Notes under the pieces: model-generated
Told to the model about the DNA's origin: nothing
The model's database searches: none
What the model saw: only the letters and a program-made list of their open reading frames with translations
Program-made: the position numbers and the translations under genes
Shown: positions 56,222-64,000 of the stretch, in pieces
Numbering within the stretch: the first letter of the stretch is position 1
How the letters are laid out: each line of letters begins with the position of its first letter
Source: Portulaca oleracea
Taxonomy: Eukaryota > Streptophyta > Magnoliopsida > Caryophyllales > Portulacaceae
Reading direction: 5' to 3'
Length of the DNA: 64,000 nt
Assembly (NCBI GenBank): GCA_029582165.1
Contig: CM055870.1
Coordinates: forward strand, 44,286,513 to 44,350,512

Positions 56222-56820
56222 TCTGATTGGAGCTGAATTTATTCTGCACAGTGATCATGAGGCCCTCAAATTTATTCAGGGGCAGCATAAACACAACACC
56301 AGGCATGCTACTTGGGTGGAGTTTATGCAACAATTCCATTTAGTGATCCATCATAAATATGGGAAGCTTAACAAAGGAGTTGATGCTTTGTCCAGGAGGT
56401 ATTTATTGTTGCAAGTTTTGGATGCAGGAGTGCTTGGTTTTGAACAGTTGAAAGCTTTATATGAGAATGATGAAGATTTTGGAGACTTGTACCAGAAATG
56501 CAAGGGACATCCTCAAAGTCTATACCACATAGACCATGGATTTCTCTTCAAAGAAGCAAGGTTATGTATTCAAAGGAGAAGTTTTAGAGAGTTGTTGATC
56601 TCTGAAGTTCATGGAGGTTGCTTGGCAGGTCATTTTGGCATTGAGAAGACCCTTCTTATATTGAAGGAACATTATTGTTGGCCTAAAATGAGGAAGGATG
56701 TTGAGCATTGGGTCAGGAGGTGTGCTACATGTCATATTGCAAAGAGTCATAGCTTACCTCAAGGGCTATACACACCTTTGCCAGTTCCAAACAGTCCTTG
56801 GGAGGACATCAGCCTAGATT
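56222..56820 (+). pseudogene. pol: Element D RNase H end and integrase start
   Basis: Continues from 42103: FILHSDHEALKFIQGQH, DALSRRYLLLQVLDAG and the zinc-binding region HGGCLAGHFGIEKTLL to CATCHIAKSH. It is interrupted at about 56821 by the insert. Confidence 0.92.
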
Positions 56821-56821
56821 T

Positions 56822-58261
56822 TGAATTAGATTACTAAGAATCCCCAAATCCCCACTTGAGAGTGGAATTTGTGACAGTTAGCCCTCCTCCTCACTAAAAG
56901 TGATTTGTATTGTGGCTAATACTAAAATTATACTTAAACAGAACCCTAAACTGACTCTAAAAATAAACTTAACCCTAATGAATAACATAGAAGACCTAAA
57001 CTATTTCCTAATTAACAACATTGATTGAAGGGCATAAGAAACAAAAAGAAAACAAAAATCCTACACTACTGATCGAATTAAGAAAAGAGAAGAGAGAAAG
57101 AGGGGAAAGAAAGAAAATAGAGAAAGAGAGAGAGACGGCCGAGACAGAGAAACGAGCAGAAGCCCGAACATCCAAATTCAACCAAAAATCACCAAAAACT
57201 TATATTCAAACTAAATCAAACCAAGAACCGAATTCATTCAAAACATAAGAACAATCCAATATCAATTCAAACATTACATCAAAACTGAACAAAGCATTAA
57301 CAAAACCAATCCAGAATCGATGAAAAGGAAACCAAAAAGAGATTCAAAACAAAGTTCAAAGCTTGAAATAAAACATGAATAAACCAAAAATAAATTAAAC
57401 CCTAACCCTAAATGGAGGCTCTTGGGGCGTCACTCCCAAAATCAACCATTCATAAGTCCCGAATCTGCTCCTTCCTCCTCTTTTATAGTCGATTTCGTCC
57501 CTCCCTCCTTCAAATCTGAGCCCTTCAATTCTTCTCCATGTGGACTGATATGATGCAATCGGTTAGTTGAGGACGAAGATGATGACGATGGTGGTGCTAC
57601 TGCACTTCTCAACCGAATCTGCAACAAGAGAAGTGAAATGAGTGAGTGAGAGATATATGTCGCGAGAATTTGAAATGAGAAGAACGAGATGAGAAGAAGA
57701 AGGAAATGAAGAGATGAAAGAGAGAAGAAAGAAGATATGAAGAAATCAAGAGAAGAATGAGATGAGAAGAACCAGAGAGTGAGGGAGAAACGAGGACAAA
57801 GAGGGAAAGAAAGGAAGAAAGGGGGAAATGAGAGGAATTGAAATAGAAAGTTAGGGTTTGGGGTTTTATTTGTTTATGCGGCTGAAAGGGAGAAAGGGGG
57901 GAAACGGGTCGGTTACTAGGAATTAGGGTTTTAGGGTTTGGGCAGATGGGTTCACGGGTAGATGGGATTAGGTTGGGCTGAGGATTAGGGTTTTAGGCTG
58001 GGTTTGTTATGGGCCGAAAGGAGAGATAGGAGGGGAAAGAGAGATGGGCTGGTTTAGGAATGGGTTTTAGGCTTTTTTTATTTATTTTCAATTTGTAATC
58101 TTTTGATTTATATTTAACAATAATAATATAACAAAAATAATAAAATGCTATAAAATCTAATAAAAGAGTAAAAAACATAATAAAAATACTAAAATAATAA
58201 TTAAAGACAAGCAAAAATACCCTATAAAAGAGAAGAATTCGACTCGGAACGAGACCGAACA
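56822..58261. other. 1.4-kb insert in D integrase, flanked by a 57-bp direct duplication
   Basis: The integrase segment GCTATACACACCTTTGCCAG and the following bases appears both at 56765-56821 and at 58262-58319. Between them is unrelated DNA with purine-rich tracts (57020-57140 and 57660-57840) and GGGTTTTAGGGTTTGG words. It may be a fragment of another LTR (a possible end TGTGACAGTTAGCC at 56871), but no second LTR or coding region supports that. Confidence 0.55.
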
Positions 58262-58318
58262 GCTATACACACCTTTGCCAGTTCCAAACAGTCCTTAGGA
58301 GGACATCAGCCTAGACTT

Positions 58319-59417
58319 CATTGTTAGTCTACCAAGAACTCAAAGAGGGAAAGATTCAATCATGGTAGTTGTGGACAGATTCAGTAAAATGGCTCACTTC
58401 ATTGCTTGCCATACCACCTATGATGCTGTCACGGTGGCTGAATTGTATTTCCAGGAGGTAGTGAGACTCCATGGAGTTCCCAGGAGTATGGGGTCAGATA
58501 GGGATGTCAAGTTCCTAAGTCATTTTCGGGTTACTCTTTGGAAGAAGTTGGGCACCCAGCTGAAGTATAACACAGCTTGTCACCCCCAAACTGAGGGAAA
58601 ATAGAGGTCATAAACAAGACTTGGAACACTATTGAGGTCACTGATATCCACAAACAAAAAAGGATGGGACATCCTCTTGTCTCATGCTTAATTTGCTTTC
58701 AATAGAGCACCATCTAAGGCAACTGGCCTTTCACCATTCCAGGTTCTCTATGGTAGAAATCCTATAACTCCATCAGACTTGTCACCCCTAACAAATTCTG
58801 TGAGGTTTAGTTATGAAGCAGGTAAACATGCAAAGGAGATCAAGAAGCTTCATCATCAAGTCAGGGAGAAGATCATCAAATATTCTGAGCAAGTTTCTAC
58901 TTCAGCAAACAAGCAGAGGAGGAAGATGATTTTCAAGCCAGGAGATTTAGTGTGGATTCATCTAAGGAAGGATAGGTTTCCAAGCAAGAGGAAGGGAAAG
59001 CTAACACCAAGAGCAGATGGTCCTTATGAAGTGCTTGAGAGGATTGGAGACAATGCTTACAAGTTAGACCTTTCTTAAGATTATGGAGGCAGTGCTACAT
59101 TCAACGTTAAAGATTTAAGGCCTTACTTTCCAGAGCATGAAGACCTACCAAGTTTGAGGACAAACTTTCCTCAACCTGGGGAGGATGATGGAGGTCCTCC
59201 ATCTGACATTCCAAGTCCAGAGCCAGAACCAGTAGGAGCAGCAATGACCTCACCAACATCAGCATTGAGGCCATCATCAACCACATCAAACACTGACATC
59301 CAAGAGTGCTTTATGATGGTCCAACAGTTCATGAGGTCGTCCAACAACAGCAACATCAACATCAATAGCAGCAGCCAGCCAGTGAGGTTATTTCTCAATT
59401 CCATATCTTTGGATTGA
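58319..59417 (+). pseudogene. pol: Element D integrase core, C-terminus and LTR-encoded tail
   Basis: Shows [29 protein letters not shown], a frameshift near 58600, then AGKHAKEIKKLHHQVREKI, GDLVWIHLRKDRFPSKRKGK and the GPYEVLERIGDNAYKLDL module, with TAA at 59076. The same frame continues through PFP-like YFPEHEDLPSLRTNFPQPGE, across the polypurine tract and 230 bp into the LTR, ending at 59417. Confidence 0.88.
59172..59185 (+). promoter_or_regulatory. Polypurine tract of D
   Basis: CAACCTGGGGAGGA directly precedes the 3' LTR at 59186 and also codes for part of the pol tail. Confidence 0.75.
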
Positions 59418-60320
59418 GGTCTGCACCAGTGCTTTGAAGACTTCACTTCAGAGCTGTTGAGGACTTTCCAGCTCAGTGGAGATATTTTCCAGTTCTGAGG
59501 TCCTCTTTGAAGACAACACTTCTGGACTGTTGAGGATATTCCTGTTCTATGAGGTATCCTGTATTGAGGTCCTCCATGAAGACTCACTTCCGAGCTGTTG
59601 AGACCATTTCCAGCTTGTGAGGTGATTTAACCGTTTGTAATAAAGAAAACGCGTTTGTTAGATTTTATTTCATTTTATTTTGATGTTATCCAGTTTGTAA
59701 TGAGTCTTAATTAGCTTACTAAGTTAGTTAAGTAGCTTAATGCCGGATTAGGAAAGTTTCTCGAGCAAGGGGAAACCCTTAATCATCTAGCTCAACCATA
59801 GCTTAATATACTTTGTAATCGGCAGCTTGAGGATCATCTATCAGTGAAATCAATAGCATTTTGAGTGCCTTGTTGAGCCTCTTTTTTGTGAGTGACGTTA
59901 AACTCTCATCTCTAGTTAATTCTACTACAGTATCAAGGATTTGGCAATCCTTGTGGTGGGTGTAGAGCTTGGTAATCTCAATGGTGGTGTTCCTATATCC
60001 ATTGAGGTCATTGAGTCCATTACCCTTGATGTTCTAGCTGTGGTGGGTCTGTATCAGCTCGAGCCTCAAGTCTATCCTCGGTTACTGTTTGATTGTATGT
60101 TTATTCATCCGATCATCATTTCATCATCATCCATTTCATCTATTTGTGCTTTGGTGTTTATGCTCTGTTTTGAGGAGGTTATAGTTGTTTCTTTGTGTTG
60201 AGGACTGTTTTGGGTGTATTTGTATTTGATTCTCTGTTGTGAGACCAGATTGTGTGTGGGTTTTGTTAATGTGCTGTACTGTGAGGTCAATAATCTGATC
60301 TTAGGACCTTGCATACATCA
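59186..60320 (+). repeat. 3' LTR of D
   Basis: 1135 bp, near-identical to 38308-39435, followed by the CATGG duplication. Confidence 0.93.
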
Positions 60321-60325
60321 CATGG

Positions 60326-60459
60326 GTGATTGAAATTTGCATCTTTCTCTCTCTATTCTGTTGTTCGTGGGTTTTCAAGTTGTTTTCTCTCATTTTCTCT
60401 ACAAGAACAGCTCAAGCTATATTTATTCATCTATCCACCGCGCATCATGAACCGCTCTA
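60326..60459 (+). repeat. Left LTR of C, 3' portion
   Basis: Matches 63787-63926 and completes the LTR cut at 38307. Ends GAACCGCTCTA, two nt before the primer site. Confidence 0.85.
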
Positions 60460-60461
60460 TT

Positions 60462-60541
60462 TGGTATCAGAGCTTTTTCCATCCGCTCCATTTGGTTCTG
60501 GTATTAGAGTTTTTCCCCTCTACTCCATTTGGTATCAAAGC
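60462..60541 (+). promoter_or_regulatory. Primer-binding site of C and two degenerate repeats
   Basis: TGGTATCAGAGC at 60462 is the initiator-Met site. TGGTATTAGAGT at 60499 and TGGTATCAAAGC at 60530 lie in repeated units of 31-37 bp with CCATTTGGTATC and TTTTCCC words. Confidence 0.8.
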
Positions 60542-60749
60542 TCAAGGTTTGCATTAGCTTGAGTTTTTGTTCATTTCTCCATTGTTCATTACTAGTAGAG
60601 TTGTCTTTTGTTGGATTTGATTGAATATTGGTGTTCCCCATCCCTTGTGCCTCTAAGTGTGTTGGAGAAGTTGTTATTGCTATTGTGTTTGTTGATTTTG
60701 ATGTATATTGGAGCTTTGAGGAGAAGTTGGAAAAATTGTGCCCGCAAGG

Positions 60750-61860
60750 TGTTCGATGAAATATCAAAGTGAGAAAAACACAAAGAACCCTTAGCGAAAC
60801 ACAAGCCAACTACAAGAAAACCCCCAAACTCCACAAAATATCCCATTGAGACTCAAAATGTCAATATCGAGCGAGCTCTTTGGGAACTTGCAGCTCAAGT
60901 AAACAACATGTCCACGCAGCTGTAAGGTCACATCCAAAATGAACGTCGGAAGCGTGCACCAAGCCCTATCTGTCCTCCACCCAAATTTGAGTCGAGTGAC
61001 GATGCTAGAGGCTGCTATCAATATCGTCCACGTCGAGAAGTACATGATAGGCCCCCTCATGACGATTTCCAAGACTTCAAGATCGACATACCCGAGTTCA
61101 ATGGTTCCAATGATCCGGACGACTACCTCGAATGGGTTCAATTGATGGATAGGATCTTTGAGACCAAGGAATACGATGATGAGAAGGCACATAAGGTCGG
61201 GAGTTTGAAACTCACCAAAGCCGCTTCGCTTTGGTTTGAGAATATGAATGCACAACGGGTTCGTGAAGGAAAGGCAAGGATTTCTACTTGGACACGACTC
61301 AAACATGTAATGAATCGTCATTTCTTGCCTAACACTTACAAGCAAGACGTCTTGAGGAAACTATACAGTCTCACCCAAGGCAAACGATCCTTCAGTTATT
61401 ACATCTCGGAGTTCAAACAGCTTCTCATTAAAAGTGACCTCCGAGAGCCGGAAGAACAAATGATGATGCGATTCTTGAATGGGTTAGATCCTGCTGTTGC
61501 CAAAAAGGTTGAGGTTCAACCCTACTATTCGATGGACGATTTGTGCAGTTTGGCTCTCCGAGTTGTGCGAAGAAGGAAGGAAAGGTCCGACACCAAACCC
61601 TTGTCCAGGTCCGTTTACTCACCTTCTAGCCGACCCCCTCCGGATTCAAACACTTCGAAGTCTAGCGAGACACCTAAGTCCACACCGGTACTAAGAATTG
61701 ACAAAGGAAAGGGACTTGCTATGGTAACTCCAACGGAACTTCCTCGATGGATGGAAGGATAAGTGTTTTAAGTGTCATGGTTATGGCCATTTCCAAACCG
61801 ATTGTCCAAACCGACGTCCTTTGACCCTTCAAGAAGTACAAGAAATCGATTAAGAGCTTC
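60750..61860 (+). pseudogene. gag: Element C gag
   Basis: Shows FKIDIPEFNGSNDPDDYLEW, KLTKAASLWFENM, WTRLKHVMNRHFLPNTYKQD and a zinc knuckle CFKCHGYGHFQTDC. Broken by stops near 60925 and 61850 and a shift near 61757. Confidence 0.85.
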
Positions 61861-62051
61861 AAAAGGATCAAGACGATTCCGAAGTGGTGATTGAAGATGC
61901 GGTTACTAGTGAGGAGAAAAATGTCGCCCCCGTACCCCCCGTACGTGGAGGCGCATTTGTTTTGAGGAGAGCTTTGCATACCTATGAGACTCCTCCCGAC
62001 AAGGCCCAAAGGGAAATGTTATTTTAAACGCGGTGCTTCATAGGTGGAAAG

Positions 62052-62792
62052 GTGTATACTCTTGTCATTGATGGAGGAAGTTGCACGAACGTTGCGTCTA
62101 CCACTATGGTCGAGAAACTTGGCTTGCCTCTACTACCGCACCCTCGACCCTATTCACTCTATTGGCTCAACGATCACAACGTCGTCAAGGTAACTAAGCA
62201 AGTCTTAGTGAATTTTTCTTTTGGATCTAACAATGATGATTCCCTTGTTTTTTATGTTGTTCCTATGAGCGCTTGTCACATTTTATTAGGTCCTCCATGG
62301 CAATACGACAAGCAAACGGTGCACAATGGGTTGGACAATACATACACATTCACCCATAAGGACAATAAGATCAAACTACTTCCCATTTCTCCCCGAGAAA
62401 CCGAAACTTCGAAAGTCGGGGTGGGTAGTGAGTTGAGGAACCTTCTTATGATGAGTAAAACACGGGATGAGCGTGCTCTTGGTGAGGACGAGCTACATCT
62501 TGCTTTGTCTTTGCCTTGTGGCGAGCCTAGTGAGATTGAGAGTTCTCAAGCACCACATAAATTTCCTCTTCCGCCCCTTAACCCCTTACCTTCACAAAAC
62601 AAGCCTCCTTCCACTTTTTTGAATTTGGACGATGGGTACATTGTGGGATTCGAAGCTAGTTGGATGTCCGACATGTTGACTTGTGGCAATCGGGATGCTA
62701 GAAGTTTTATGGAGCCAACTGATGGAGAATGCATCAGTTTTAACACCCAAGAGTTGAAGACAACTCTTTTACAAGAGCGAGAGTATAGAGCA
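62052..62792 (+). pseudogene. Element C protease and linker
   Basis: LVIDGGSCTNVASTTMVEKL contains the DGGS active site and SACHILLGPPWQYD the C-terminal block. The open frame runs on through a linker and directly into LTR sequence at about 62793, showing that RT to integrase was deleted. Confidence 0.85.
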
Positions 62793-63926
62793 CGTCGGGT
62801 TCGAGCCCGATCTTCCTTAGCCGGGTTTGCGAAAAGAGACACGAGGGAGGAAATCCCGACCCGACATTCTCGAGCGAAACCCACCCGACCACTGTCTTTC
62901 ACGAACCGTTACATCTTTATAAAGGGTGGGGTGGTGAGTGCACGTTGAACTGGCTTCGACGAGTTGCCCATCGGCCTAACTTGGAGAGGCTCAGGACTTG
63001 CTTCCGACTCGGAGGGCGTGGTACCAGGCTGGGCTGTCCCGGGAATGAGGAGTATCGAGGCTTGGAAGTACCCCGGTGTGATAAACTCAAGGCAGGATCC
63101 ACGCCAACAAACAGGCGCGTGTCGCGCTTGACTCGGCGCTGTCACACCCGCGAGAACGTGCTGGTCTGGGCGTCGCGCCCGTTATCAACAACGTCGCGCC
63201 CGTTATCAACAACGTCGCGCTCGTGACGTTTCGATTGGGCCAGCCAGAAAGTGGAGCAGAACGAGCTCACGATCGCCACAGGAAGTGTCACGGCCGTGAC
63301 AAATGGTCGTCGTACCCGCGACAGCTCTGGTAGCGCCCGCGACCCACCTCGGCCAGCGATGGATTGTTGTGGACAGAAGGTCGTCGCCCCCGCGAGTCCG
63401 CGACTCCCCTTGCGACACGTGCGTGCTATTTTATTTTTGTTGAGTTTTAACCTAATTTTCTATTTAGTATAAATACCATGTTTAGCACTCTTTTCTAAGT
63501 AGCTTATGTTGATGAATGATATGCTAATGCATTGTTAGGGTTTTCTCCCTTTTCTCTCAAAATCTTGTTCTTACTTTATCCATTGTCAATGGTTGTGTTA
63601 GCAAGTCATTCCTTTATTGATGATTGCGTGGATTTCTCCTTTAAGATGGTCATGGTGGGGTGCTAGGTTTTGGTGGTGGATTATCCTTTATCCAAAATCA
63701 TATCCAATCCTTTTGGTGTTCAAGGTTTATGTTCTTGGTTGAATTTTATTATTATTCAAGTTCAAGGCTAAAATTGAGATGTTTAAGCATGGGTGATTGA
63801 AATTTGCATCTTTCTCTCTCTATTCTATTGTTCATGGGTTTTCAAGTGGTTTTCTCTCATCTTCTCTACAAGAACAACTCAAACTATATTTATTCATTAA
63901 TCCACCGCAAATCGGGAACCGCTCCA
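62793..63926 (+). repeat. Right LTR of C
   Basis: Same family and length as the left LTR (37317-38307 plus 60326-60459). TATAAATA at 63468-63475. Confidence 0.82.
63121..63355 (+). repeat. Paired-palindrome cluster in C right LTR
   Basis: Sites start at 63172, 63193 and 63214 (two 21-bp steps), then 63287 (perfect: GTCACGGCCGTGAC), 63309 and 63330 (22 and 21 bp). The site at 63330, GTAGCGCCCGCGAC, has the A-type left half. CTCGGCCA at 63348 lies 18 bp after it. Confidence 0.88.
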
Positions 63927-64000
63927 TTCGGTATCAGATCTTTTCACATCCCCTTCATTTGGTATCAGAGCTTTTCCCATCCACTCCAACTACTATAGAA
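63927..64000 (+). promoter_or_regulatory. Primer-site repeats after the right C LTR
   Basis: CGGTATCAGATC at 63929 and TGGTATCAGAGC at 63960, 31 bp apart, follow the LTR as in the leader at 60462. Internal element sequence therefore continues past the window. Confidence 0.75.

Larger units (their letters stand above)
38308..60320 (+). mobile_element. Gypsy element D, nested in C LTR
   Basis: LTRs 38308-39435 and 59186-60320 begin TGATGGAGG and end GCATACATCA. CATGG is duplicated at 38303-38307 and 60321-60325. The element carries primer site, gag, protease, RT, RNase H, integrase and polypurine tract in Gypsy order. It is interrupted by element E in RNase H and by a 1.4-kb insert in integrase. 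The GPY/F-type integrase end and protease IDGGSCT suggest a chromovirus-related clade; no chromodomain is evident. Confidence 0.92.
37317..63926 (+). mobile_element. Gypsy element C (LTR, gag, protease; pol deleted), host of the nest
   Basis: The left LTR is split: 37317-38307 and 60326-60459 together match the right LTR 62793-63926 over its whole length. The internal part carries an initiator-Met-type primer site, gag and protease, then jumps from the protease-RT linker to the second LTR. The second LTR is followed by another primer site rather than a recognisable flank, so it may begin a second copy running out of the window. The left boundary is the least certain point. Confidence 0.75.

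Overview
This window is repeat-dominated nuclear DNA from a flowering plant, most likely a dicot with a large genome. The evidence is Athila-type, chromovirus-type and Copia LTR retrotransposons, Tourist-, Stowaway- and hAT-like MITEs, and a single intact host gene of plant type with a 2.9-kb intron. The species cannot be named from the sequence alone.

Layout. 1-8859: the 3' part of an Athila-type Gypsy element (A, + strand) with a broken pol, an ORF in the env position, a long structured 3' UTR and the 3' LTR. 8860-12281: intergenic DNA with MITEs and a LINE RNase H fragment. 12282-16418: a two-exon GT14 glycosyltransferase gene (- strand), the only convincing host gene. 16419-19676: AT-rich intergenic DNA with a 1.7-kb terminal-inverted-repeat element carrying tRNA-like segments. 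19682-36708: a 5'-truncated Copia element (target duplication TAAAT) split by a complete Athila-type element B (22097-36183, - strand, target duplication CTGAT). 36714-37316: a short host stretch. 37317-64000: a four-deep nest. Gypsy C (LTR, gag and protease only) has its left LTR split by Gypsy D (38308-60320, duplication CATGG). D is split in RNase H by chromovirus E (42109-56216, - strand, duplication CATTA). The right LTR of E is split by F, a D-family copy (51211-55978, - strand, duplication GTAAG). All element coding regions carry stops, frameshifts or deletions.

Most interesting signal. The LTRs of A, B and C, and also the pol-env spacers of A and B, carry clusters of 14-bp imperfect palindromes built as 6+2+6. 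Nearly all occur as pairs whose starts are 21 bp apart (two helical turns). The half-site differs by family: GTAGCG in A, GTCGCG in C, ACCGTG in B. B also keeps one pair of the A/C type. In B and C most intact pairs are followed at a fixed offset (18 bp from the start of the second palindrome) by a CTCGGCCA or TTCGGCCA box. In B and C the LTR clusters lie just upstream of a TATA box. This looks like a modular array for a dimeric DNA-binding factor (enhancer, anti-silencing or host-repressor site), or less likely an RNA hairpin array. I know of no description of it.

Other notable signals are duplicated polypurine tracts with conserved hairpins in the Athila 3' UTRs, repeated primer-binding sites after the C-type LTRs, a stop codon shared by two D-family copies, and reading of D pol into the 3' LTR.
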